DNA of 11,072 bases. Source: Bacteroidales bacterium. GTDB taxonomy: Bacteria; Bacteroidota; Bacteroidia; Bacteroidales; Paludibacteraceae. Position 1 is the first letter of the stretch. Every line of letters starts with the position of its first letter. This document shows, one piece after another, positions 1 to 7,068 of the stretch. The translations under genes were made by a program, and so were the position numbers. The DNA lies in NCBI GenBank assembly GCA_900769035.1, contig CAAGFD010000189.1:1-11072 (forward strand), in the 5' to 3' direction. The notes beneath the pieces are model-generated. The model made no database searches. It was given only the letters and a program-made list of their open reading frames with translations, and was not told where the DNA came from.

Positions 1-2
1 GA

Positions 3-497
3 TCTAACACCTCAGGACAAGAGGTGCTACAAGTGCTGATGTACTGCAAAGCCGTATCAGAATCGGCAGATTTTTGTAAATCGATAGGGGTAAACAACTC
101 GTACGAGTATAAAATACACCCGATGATATACAAGATTTACGACATCTATAATGATGATTCAAAACACGAAGCAATTAGGGAACAAGATATTACCGTGACC
201 ATCCCTAATAAGATAGAAGAAAAGATACAAGATATTTTTCCTGACGACGAATTAAGTGCAGAAGAAATAATACAACTCTTTAAGCTTGAGGAAGTTGATT
301 TGTTAACGTCAGAAGATTTTATAGTAAAAGACTACCGCACATGGCGATATCGCGAAGCCTTTGAATATTTTCTAAACAAAACGGTGGGCAATATTTTCCG
401 AGGCGATGAGTTTGCCCCTTATGATAAAAAACGGAGAGACTGCACCTTCTGTCCGTTCATTCACATCTGCCGAAAAGAATCGGAAGTGAGTATATAG
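3..497 (+). CDS. PD-(D/E)XK nuclease family protein (AddB/RecB-nuclease-like), C-terminal fragment
   Basis: The gene enters from the left edge; the frame is open from base 3 and ends at a TAG at 495-497, leaving about 164 visible residues. The visible start reads SNTSGQEVLQVLMYC, which fits the Q-x-x-x-Y motif (QVLMY) at the end of RecB/AddB-type PD-(D/E)XK nuclease cores. The earlier D/E-x-K catalytic residues would lie upstream of the window. Near the C-terminus is C-x2-C-x5-C (CTFCPFIHIC), the spacing of the last three cysteines of the Fe-S staple in AddB-like nucleases; the fourth would be outside the window. The family acts in double-strand-break resection and recombination. An internal GTG at 24 is open but is not the true start, because the homology begins before it. 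The gene converges on mutS. Family assignment is fairly sure; the exact subunit (AddB, AddA or a stand-alone nuclease) is not. Confidence 0.8.
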   Translation, partial: SNTSGQEVLQVLMYCKAVSESADFCKSIGVNNSYEYKIHPMIYKIYDIYNDDSKHEAIREQDITVTIPNKIEEKIQDIFPDDELSAEEIIQLFKLEEVDLLTSEDFIVKDYRTWRYREAFEYFLNKTVGNIFRGDEFAPYDKKRRDCTFCPFIHICRKESEVSI

Positions 498-505
498 CAA
501 TAATT

Positions 506-541
506 ATCGTGCTCAATTATTTACCGAGCACGATTTTTTTT
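506..541 (+). terminator. Rho-independent terminator between convergent nuclease gene and mutS
   Basis: A perfect 9-bp stem, ATCGTGCTC (506-514) with GAGCACGAT (526-534), has an 11-nt loop and runs into a T tract (534-541). It sits 9 nt after the nuclease stop, so it is a good intrinsic terminator for the plus strand. The mutS stop codon (517-519, minus strand) lies in the loop. On the minus strand the hairpin is followed by AT-rich sequence without a clean T run, so it may work weakly in that direction too. Confidence 0.85.
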
Positions 542-3129
542 ATCTCGTTCAATTTCAGTAGAGCCTCAACCGGTGTAAGCGAATCGATATTTAGGTTTAT
601 AATCTCGTCACGCACGGCAGCAAGAATAGGGTCATCAAGTTGAAACAGATTCAACTGCACGCCACCTGTGGCACTTTTCTTAGTGATATTATCGCCGTTT
701 AATACGCACTTGTTATCTTTTTCAAGACGCTTCAATATTTCATCAGCCCTATTGACAACAGACTTAGGCATACCGGCCATTTTAGCCACATGGATACCGA
801 AGCTATGTTCACTACCTCCCGGCACTAATTTCCTAAGGAATATCACTTTATTATCCACCTCTTTTACGGAGACATTAAAGTTTTTAATGCGGCAGAAACG
901 TTTCTCCATCTCGTTAAGTTCGTGATAATGGGTAGCGAAAAGGGTCTTGGCACGGGCATTTTTCTTCTCATGGATATATTCGATAATAGACCATGCAATA
1001 GAAATACCATCATAAGTACTGGTACCACGACCAAGCTCATCGAAAAGAAGGAGGCTTCGATCGGTAAGGTTGTTAAGAATGATAGACGCCTCCGTCATCT
1101 CCACCATGAAGGTAGAGTCGCCGGAACTGATATTATCGCTGGCGCCTACGCGAGTAAATATTTTATCTACGATACCGATTTTTGCACTTTGCGCCGGCAC
1201 ATAGCATCCCATTTGAGCGAGCAGAACGATAAGGGCGGTTTGGCGAAGCAATGCACTCTTACCAGCCATATTAGGACCGGTAAGTATAATAATTTGTTGT
1301 TTTTCATTATCAAGAAAAACGTCATTAGGCACATACTCTTCGGTTTCTGCGAGTTGTTTTTCTATTACCGGGTGTCGCCCAGCCTTGATGTCGAGCACGT
1401 TATCACCTGATATAACAGGGCAGAAATAGTTATTTTGGATAGAAATTTCTGTAAAGCTCTGCAAGCAATCGAGGTTAGCTATTTCAGTACAATTGAGTTG
1501 TATAGCAGCAACATAACCGATAGCATATTGTACGAGTTCGTCAAAGAGTTGACTCTCCAAGTCTCCTATTCTCTCTTCGGCACCGAGTATTTTTTCTTCA
1601 TACACCTTAAGTTCTTCGGTAATATAACGTTCGGCACTCACGAGAGTTTGTTTTCGGATCCAAGAGGCAGGCACTTTATCTTTGTGAGTATTACGCACTT
1701 CGAAATAATATCCGAAAACGTTTGTATAACCTATTTTAAGGCTTGGGATACCGGTATTCTCAATTTCACGCTGTTGCAATTGTAAGAGGAAATCCTTGCT
1801 ATTAGTAGATATTTCACGCAATTCATCCAATTCTTTACTCACACCCCGTGCAATTATACCACCCTTACTTACGAGCGAAGGCAGATCTTCATTAAGTTCT
1901 CTTACTATTCTATTTTGTAGTTCTTTACAAGGGTTAAGGCGGTCGATAATAGCGGCAAAAGCAGGGCATTCTACATCAGCAAAAAGAGTCTTAATACGCT
2001 CTACGGCAGAGAGTGCAATTTGAAGTTGATACACCTCGCGAGGGTTGATACGTCCCACTACTATTTTTGAAATAATTCTTTCCAAATCGCCCATTTTAGA
2101 CAATTCTTGGATGAGAATATCACGGCGTTCGGCATCCTTAAACAAATGAGTTACAACGGATAATCTGTCGTTAATAAGCTGAATATTCTTTAGCGGGAAC
2201 AAAATCATCCGTTTCAGCAAACGACCACCCATAGGGGTAATAGTTTTATCGATAATATCGTATAGAGATTTACCATCGGGATGGATAGTAGAAACGAGTT
2301 CGAGATTACGGATAGTAAAATCGTCCATCCATACATATCTATCCCCTTGAATACGAGTCAATTGAGTGATATGCCCTATATTATCGTGGTGAGTTTGATC
2401 GAGGTAATACAATATAGCCCCTGCGGCAATGACACCGAGTTTTAGGTCCGTTACGCCAAAGCCTTTTAGGTTTTTAACGTCGAAATGTTTGGTAAGGCGG
2501 TCCTTGGCAGAGTCGATAGAATAGACCCAATCGGGCATTTGTTGAAAATAGTATTTGGTATTATTACCCAAAAGGGTGATAGCCTCTGACTTTTTATCAC
2601 ACTCATAAAGAATTTCTTTCGGAGAAAAGGAGTGGATAATCTTTTCTATATACTCCGATTGACCCTCCGTAACAAGAAATTCTCCGGTAGAAATATCAAG
2701 AAAGCTCACTCCGACTTTATTTTTATCGAGTACGATAGAAGCAAGGAAGTTATTCTCTTTTACATTAAGGATATTTTCGTTGACGCTAACGCCGGGAGTA
2801 ACGAGTTCCGTCACCCCGCGCTTAACGAGACCTTTAACGAGCTTAGGATCTTCGAGTTGGTCACAGATTGCAACTCTAAGGCCGTGGCGAACGAGCTTAG
2901 GCAAATAAGTATCGAGGGCATGATGAGGGAATCCGGCGAGTTCTACATACTGAGCCACACCATTAGCACGGCGAGTGAGGGTAATGCCCAATATTTCGCT
3001 GGTAAGGATAGCATCATCAGAAAAAGTTTCATAAAAATCGCCAACACGAAACAACAGAACAGCATCCGGGTACTGCTCTTTAATCTGATTGTATTGTTTC
3101 ATCAAAGGGGTCTCAACTATTTTTGCCAT
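517..3129 (-). CDS. mutS: DNA mismatch repair protein MutS
   Basis: This is full-length MutS (870 aa), which binds mismatches and small loops and recruits MutL. Visible landmarks in order: the mismatch-wedge F-x-E motif in GDFYETF (F32, E34); the connector, core and clamp domains (about 120-600); Walker A GPNMAGKS (618-625); the SSGDSTFMVEM segment (about 668-678); Walker B LLLFDELG with D697 and E698; the H-loop ATHYHEL (732-738); and the helix-turn-helix region GIHVAKMAGMP (about 778-788). A QLNLF sequence at 825-829 fits the beta-clamp-binding consensus QL(S/D)LF. All catalytic residues are intact. The ATG at 3129 gives the standard MAKIVETPLMKQY start; no Shine-Dalgarno is seen, as is normal in Bacteroidota. 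The gene lies 56 bp downstream of the wbpB-like gene on the same strand. I see neither a terminator nor a clear TAnnTTTG motif in that gap, so read-through from the glycan operon is possible. Confidence 0.98.
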   Translation of the reverse strand: MAKIVETPLMKQYNQIKEQYPDAVLLFRVGDFYETFSDDAILTSEILGITLTRRANGVAQYVELAGFPHHALDTYLPKLVRHGLRVAICDQLEDPKLVKGLVKRGVTELVTPGVSVNENILNVKENNFLASIVLDKNKVGVSFLDISTGEFLVTEGQSEYIEKIIHSFSPKEILYECDKKSEAITLLGNNTKYYFQQMPDWVYSIDSAKDRLTKHFDVKNLKGFGVTDLKLGVIAAGAILYYLDQTHHDNIGHITQLTRIQGDRYVWMDDFTIRNLELVSTIHPDGKSLYDIIDKTITPMGGRLLKRMILFPLKNIQLINDRLSVVTHLFKDAERRDILIQELSKMGDLERIISKIVVGRINPREVYQLQIALSAVERIKTLFADVECPAFAAIIDRLNPCKELQNRIVRELNEDLPSLVSKGGIIARGVSKELDELREISTNSKDFLLQLQQREIENTGIPSLKIGYTNVFGYYFEVRNTHKDKVPASWIRKQTLVSAERYITEELKVYEEKILGAEERIGDLESQLFDELVQYAIGYVAAIQLNCTEIANLDCLQSFTEISIQNNYFCPVISGDNVLDIKAGRHPVIEKQLAETEEYVPNDVFLDNEKQQIIILTGPNMAGKSALLRQTALIVLLAQMGCYVPAQSAKIGIVDKIFTRVGASDNISSGDSTFMVEMTEASIILNNLTDRSLLLFDELGRGTSTYDGISIAWSIIEYIHEKKNARAKTLFATHYHELNEMEKRFCRIKNFNVSVKEVDNKVIFLRKLVPGGSEHSFGIHVAKMAGMPKSVVNRADEILKRLEKDNKCVLNGDNITKKSATGGVQLNLFQLDDPILAAVRDEIINLNIDSLTPVEALLKLNEIKKIVLGK

Positions 3130-3185
3130 ATGATATTATAAATAAAAAAGCACTTAATTGTAAACATTTGGAGAAGGAGAACTTA

Positions 3186-4151
3186 TTACCAACCGAAAGG
3201 ATGTTTTACGAGGGGCAGAGCCGCCATTGGGTGATAATCACCTTTCAAGCCTACAGGGGTGGCATTTCTTATGTCGTAAACTATGTTAATAGCATTTCGG
3301 GCATCAGCAATACCAAAACCATTATTTAAGAATATTTGTTTATAGCTCTCGGTATGAAGTTCGGTAAAACCGTTGCTAAACTCAAAATTTTCGCCGTTAA
3401 TAGAGATATTTCTAAAAGTTCGTTTACCAGCCTCCACAGCCTCTTTTGGCAGAGTATTTTCATTAATACTAAGGAAATATCGCACTCGAGCTCGTTTCAA
3501 TTGCAAGAAGCCAGCCACTCTATCGTGTGTAGAGACGTGAACAACACTCTGCTTAACATCGCCGAAAATCCATTGTAGCATATCGTAGAAATGAACGCCT
3601 ATATTAGTAGCCACACCACCACTTTTATGTACATCACCCTTCCAGCTGGTATAATACCAGTAGCCCCGCGAGGTGATATAAGTAAGGTCGACATCAAAAA
3701 TATGGTCACTATCCGTATTTTCCACCTTATTTTTCAGAGCAATAATCTCCGGGTGTAAACGAAGTTGCAAAATAGTGAACAAGCGTTTGCCCGTTTCTTG
3801 CTCTACATTTTCAAGGGCATCCAAATTCCAAGGGTTTAATACGATAGGCTTTTCACATATAACATTTGCACCGAGACGCAGACCGTATCTTATGTGAGCA
3901 TCGTGCAAATAATTAGGAGTGCAAACCGACACGTAATCTATTTGATTTTCGGTATTTTTCAGTTTAGTACAATGGCGGTCAAAGAGTTCCTGCTCAGTAA
4001 AAAACGAAGCGGAGGGAAAGAAACTGTCTATTATCCCCACGCTATCGCATTTATCGTAAGCAGCGAGCAAAATATTACCTGTATCTTTAATAGCCTTCAG
4101 GTGTCGCGGAGCTATATAACCTGCCACACCAATCAAAGCGAATTTATTCAT
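3186..4151 (-). CDS. wbpB: Gfo/Idh/MocA oxidoreductase, WbpB/WlbA-type UDP-GlcNAcA 3-dehydrogenase
   Basis: The product is a 321-aa cytosolic NAD-dependent dehydrogenase of the Gfo/Idh/MocA family. Characterised WbpB/WlbA enzymes oxidise C3 of UDP-N-acetylglucosaminuronic acid to give the 3-keto substrate for the partner aminotransferase. The N-terminus FALIGVAGYIAPRHLKAIKD is a Rossmann nucleotide-binding start that I recognise as near-diagnostic for WbpB/WlbA. The family EKP motif is at 100-102, with K101 the expected catalytic lysine. The second domain has DLTYITSRG.WY..SWKGD (about 155-173) and GVATNIGVHFYD (179-190), with H187 the likely catalytic histidine. Length matches the family (about 316 aa). 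The start overlaps the stop of the upstream aminotransferase gene by 4 nt (ATGA), indicating translational coupling. The sugar product made in this organism is inferred from homology only. Confidence 0.93.
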   Translation of the reverse strand: MNKFALIGVAGYIAPRHLKAIKDTGNILLAAYDKCDSVGIIDSFFPSASFFTEQELFDRHCTKLKNTENQIDYVSVCTPNYLHDAHIRYGLRLGANVICEKPIVLNPWNLDALENVEQETGKRLFTILQLRLHPEIIALKNKVENTDSDHIFDVDLTYITSRGYWYYTSWKGDVHKSGGVATNIGVHFYDMLQWIFGDVKQSVVHVSTHDRVAGFLQLKRARVRYFLSINENTLPKEAVEAGKRTFRNISINGENFEFSNGFTELHTESYKQIFLNNGFGIADARNAINIVYDIRNATPVGLKGDYHPMAALPLVKHPFGW

Positions 4152-5281
4152 AATAAGTCAGTTATAGAATTTACAATAAACGTAAGTTGCTCGTCATCCA
4201 GCTCCGTATGCATCGGTAAGCTGAGCACCTGACGGGCAAGCAATTCGGATACGGAATGTCCGGTATTAGACAATGTATTAATACACAATCCCTTATATAC
4301 CTCTTGTTGATGAATTGGAATTGGGTAATAAACCATTGTAGGCACTCCCCTCTCCGCAAGATTATTCTTCAGCCAATCTCTATCACACCCGGTACAGCGA
4401 AGTGTATATTGGTGGTATGTATGCTCTGAATATTGAGTTTTTACCGGCAAAAGTAACGACCGAATATTTTTTAGAGAGGCATTATAGAAATCCGCAGCCT
4501 TTTTTCGGCAAGCAATATAATCGTTAAGATGACGAAGTTTAACATTAAGGATGGCGGCTTGGATAGAATCAAGGCGACTATTAACACCCACTTGCACGTG
4601 ATAATACTTCTTTTGAGAGCCGTGATTAGCAATAATTCGGGCACGCTCGGCAAGGGCATCATCATCGGTAAATAATGCACCACCATCGCCAAAGCAACCG
4701 AGATTCTTGGATGGAAAAAAAGAAGTACAACCGATATTACCTATTGTACCGGAGCATTTAACCAAACCATCAGAGAAGAAATATTTCGAAGCGATAGATT
4801 GGCAAGCATCTTCCACTACGAAGAGATTATACTTACGAGCGATATTCATTATTGCCTCCATATTGGCGTTAGAGCCGAAGAGGTGAACCGGGATAATTGC
4901 TTTGGTACGAGGCGATATTGCGTCTTCTAACCGATTGACATCAAGCGACATAGTGTCGTAATCGACATCTACAAGTACAGGCACAAGACCAAGCAGGGCA
5001 ACGACCTCTACAGTAGCAATAAAAGTAAAATCGGGCACTATAACCTCATCGCCCCGTTGCAATCCGAGTGACATTAGAGCAATTTGAAGGGCATCAGTGC
5101 CGTTACCTACAGAGATGACGTGCTTTACCCCTATGAACTCCGCCAAATTTTTCTCGAAATCCGTTACTACATCACCCTTTATAAATCCGGTAGACGAGAT
5201 GACGTTAAAAATGGCATCATCCACTTCAGCTTTTATATTTTCATATTGACTCTTGAGGTCAACCATTTGAATATCTCTCAT
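4148..5281 (-). CDS. wbpE: DegT/DnrJ/EryC1/StrS aminotransferase, WbpE/WlbC-type
   Basis: This is a PLP-dependent sugar aminotransferase (377 aa from the chosen start). WbpE/WlbC enzymes transaminate UDP-3-keto-GlcNAcA, normally with glutamate, to UDP-2-acetamido-3-amino-uronic acid, and work directly after WbpB/WlbA. Visible motifs, numbered from ATG 5281: the phosphate-binding segment SVGNGTDAL (57-65); VEDACQ (156-161) with D158 contacting the pyridine nitrogen; and SFFPSKNLGCFGDGGA (187-202) with K192 the Schiff-base lysine. I chose ATG 5281 because MRDIQMVDLKSQY aligns with the usual family start and it begins 2 nt after the upstream stop. An in-frame TTG at 5287 would add two residues and overlap the upstream gene. 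The 3' end overlaps the wbpB-like start by 4 nt. The related P. gingivalis enzyme PorR is needed for A-LPS; whether this gene has the same role is inference. Confidence 0.94.
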   Translation of the reverse strand: MRDIQMVDLKSQYENIKAEVDDAIFNVISSTGFIKGDVVTDFEKNLAEFIGVKHVISVGNGTDALQIALMSLGLQRGDEVIVPDFTFIATVEVVALLGLVPVLVDVDYDTMSLDVNRLEDAISPRTKAIIPVHLFGSNANMEAIMNIARKYNLFVVEDACQSIASKYFFSDGLVKCSGTIGNIGCTSFFPSKNLGCFGDGGALFTDDDALAERARIIANHGSQKKYYHVQVGVNSRLDSIQAAILNVKLRHLNDYIACRKKAADFYNASLKNIRSLLLPVKTQYSEHTYHQYTLRCTGCDRDWLKNNLAERGVPTMVYYPIPIHQQEVYKGLCINTLSNTGHSVSELLARQVLSLPMHTELDDEQLTFIVNSITDLL

Positions 5282-5283
5282 AA

Positions 5284-6906
5284 TCAAGCACTTCTTCGAT
5301 GTTTAAACAAGATATTATATACAATTTTCTTGAAATATGCCCAATCGGTTTGTTTCAATCCGTATTTTTCAACAGCATCCAGATATTTTCTTTCACTATT
5401 TTGAATATCATCTAAAGTAATGGGGTTATCGGCATAAAACGGAGGTAGCAACCCGGGTTTATATTTTAGGCGAGCGACCTTTAAATCCTCGTCGTACAAG
5501 TTGTAATACGTTTTCGAAAGAGGCCTTACTCCCACAAATTTCATATCTCCGCGGATGATATTATATAAATTTGGTATTTCATCAATCCAAATCCGACGTA
5601 GCCACTTGCCCGTTTTAGTAATTCTAAAATCGTCGGCATATTTTCCGCCCTCCTTCAAAGTAACGTTCTTTGACAGATAATCTTGAAGGAATTCGGAATA
5701 GGGATACATAGAGCGAAGTTTGTATACGTAAAACCAATTACCATGTATACCTACACGAGGCAATTTTATCACAATGCCGTAATGAATTTCCGGAGCGTGG
5801 TGCACATCTTTGACCTTCAAGGCAAATGCGAAATAGTAGCCATTCAAGCACTCTACACTATCGACATCAAAACCGCAATAATATAGTCTGCCAAGAAATT
5901 CCGCCTTTGACATTTTACCGAAAGCGCATGAAGAAAAGAGTACTTTTTCATTCAGGGCGAGTTTCCCGTTGAGTTCAACCAACGCATCATTAATACCCTT
6001 ACCGGAAACCGGAAACAAGAAAAAATTCTTGATGCCCAACGATGCCTTTTGTGCATCGTAATCAAAAGAAAAAAGACATCCATCAAGCCACTCGTTTATC
6101 TTTAATTTTAGCGACTTAAAAGTAGTGGTATTATTCTTTTTATTGTTAATAATTAAGCGTTTAACTACATTTTTCGCATCTTGAAGCACCCTATCGGCAA
6201 ATAATGAAAAGACGTTATCGAACCAACGCTGAGGGTGAGATAAAATGATAGCTTTTTTAGGGAAAGCCCCGCTTTGTATTGCGTGAATTATCTCTAAAGT
6301 AGAGCCGAACGACGGCATATTGATTTCATCTTCCGTCTTATCACGAACAGAAAAACGAGTGTCATTCCAATACCCGCCGGTATCGGATAAGTATGCGACA
6401 TTGGTAAAATCGGGAGTCAAATATGTTTCACCCAACAAATTCAGTTTTTTGTAATCGAACAAAAGCCATATAAATCTATTGTCGTAAAAGCTACGAGGAG
6501 CACCGTGCATTGCAATCGTACTAACCGGGGCAATAGAGCGCAACTCATTTAAATTTTTTTTGAAACTATCGTAAGTAGCAAAAATATCGCCATTAGAAGA
6601 AGAAAAATCTTCGTAATGATACCCAATCTCATGCCCCAAAGCAGCGATTTTTCGGATAAAATCTACCTCAAAAGCACCCTCTTTTTTACGGAAATAGTAT
6701 GAAGCACGAACTCCTAAGGAGTGCTCTAACCGTGCAATAGTCAGCGCATTCTGCGGTAATTCATCCACATCATGGCGCAAGACGACGTAATTATCGCACA
6801 TCACACCCGTACAATACTCGGAAAAAGTAACGAAATTGTACTTTTTCTCAAGCAATGCGCGAATCAATTTACTATAATTATTCAAAGAAAAATCGCTCGT
6901 TTTCAT
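5284..6906 (-). CDS. Polysaccharide-deacetylase-like (CE4) / bacterial sugar transferase fusion
   Basis: This 540-aa protein joins two functions. Residues about 1-250 are CE4/NodB-like, with RHDVD (44-48; D46 and D48 the expected catalytic and metal Asp), GHEIGYHYED (91-100), MHG (133-135) and ILSHPQRW (221-228, H224 the motif-5 His). After H97 the second metal-binding His expected four residues on is Phe101, so the metal site looks altered. Residues about 260-375 form a linker domain (AEFLGRLYYCGFDV at 335-348) of the kind that precedes Bacteroidales sugar transferases. Residues about 375-540 are a monotopic phosphoglycosyl-transferase core: YKLRSM (395-400), GGKYADDFRIT, the catalytic D-E dyad in WIDEIPN (D442, E443), GDMKFVGVRPLSK (453-465) and KPGLLPPFYAD (483-493). 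I see no signal peptide or membrane helix. It is the first gene of the minus-strand operon, with a TACCTTTG motif 49-56 nt upstream. The domain calls are solid; sugar and acceptor are unknown. Confidence 0.9.
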   Translation of the reverse strand: MKTSDFSLNNYSKLIRALLEKKYNFVTFSEYCTGVMCDNYVVLRHDVDELPQNALTIARLEHSLGVRASYYFRKKEGAFEVDFIRKIAALGHEIGYHYEDFSSSNGDIFATYDSFKKNLNELRSIAPVSTIAMHGAPRSFYDNRFIWLLFDYKKLNLLGETYLTPDFTNVAYLSDTGGYWNDTRFSVRDKTEDEINMPSFGSTLEIIHAIQSGAFPKKAIILSHPQRWFDNVFSLFADRVLQDAKNVVKRLIINNKKNNTTTFKSLKLKINEWLDGCLFSFDYDAQKASLGIKNFFLFPVSGKGINDALVELNGKLALNEKVLFSSCAFGKMSKAEFLGRLYYCGFDVDSVECLNGYYFAFALKVKDVHHAPEIHYGIVIKLPRVGIHGNWFYVYKLRSMYPYSEFLQDYLSKNVTLKEGGKYADDFRITKTGKWLRRIWIDEIPNLYNIIRGDMKFVGVRPLSKTYYNLYDEDLKVARLKYKPGLLPPFYADNPITLDDIQNSERKYLDAVEKYGLKQTDWAYFKKIVYNILFKHRRSA

Positions 6907-6954
6907 GTACTTGCGCTTATTTACACCCTATTTCCGCTAATTTATAATTACATA

Positions 6955-6962
6955 CAAAGGTA
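6955..6962 (-). promoter_or_regulatory. Bacteroidota -7 promoter element of the glycan operon
   Basis: Read on the minus strand, the octamer is TACCTTTG, a full match to TAnnTTTG. It lies about 50 nt upstream of the fusion-gene start, putting the expected transcription start near 6948. No good -33 TTTG is seen at the usual 19-21-nt spacing; the nearest is TTTC (6979-6982) at 16 nt. The spacer contains an A9 run on this strand (6966-6974). Confidence 0.6.
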
Positions 6963-6965
6963 CTA

Positions 6966-6974
6966 TTTTTTTTT
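6966..6974. repeat. Homopolymer T9/A9 tract inside the divergent promoter region
   Basis: Nine consecutive T on the plus strand lie between the -7 element of the minus-strand operon and its possible -33 region. It is a mononucleotide tract of a length that can slip during replication. Confidence 0.9.
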
Positions 6975-7034
6975 GAGTGAAAGGTGCCTAATAATAAAAA
7001 ATAAGAATGACGATAATATTCGAATAATTATTTG

Positions 7035-7042
7035 TATATTTG
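7035..7042 (+). promoter_or_regulatory. Bacteroidota -7 promoter element of the GT2-prfB operon
   Basis: TATATTTG matches TAnnTTTG and lies 26 nt upstream of the GT2 ATG (7069), giving a predicted transcription start near 7048 and a leader of about 20 nt. No clear -33 TTTG is seen at the usual distance. AT-rich context makes chance matches possible, but position and orientation fit. Confidence 0.55.
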
Positions 7043-7068
7043 CAAGCAAAACAATAATAGTCATTCAT

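Noticed and set aside
922..1410. Open frame of 162 codons on the plus strand opposite mutS.
   Set aside because: It is antisense to a fully conserved MutS ATPase region, has no recognisable domain and no promoter or start signals. Other plus-strand frames at 668-925, 1435-1785, 1796-2023 and 2632-3141 are rejected for the same reason.
3894..4232. Plus-strand frame across the wbpB/wbpE junction.
   Set aside because: It is antisense to two conserved coding ends and has no domain; the serine-rich tail is an effect of the opposite strand's codons.
5282..5287. TTG start at 5287 for the WbpE-type aminotransferase.
   Set aside because: ATG 5281 is two codons later, fits the family N-terminus and lies just after the upstream stop. 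A TTG start cannot be fully excluded.
6772..7068. N-terminal extension of the GT2 gene back to ATG 6772.
   Set aside because: It would overlap the divergent fusion gene and run through both promoter motifs. The family start motif begins right after ATG 7069.
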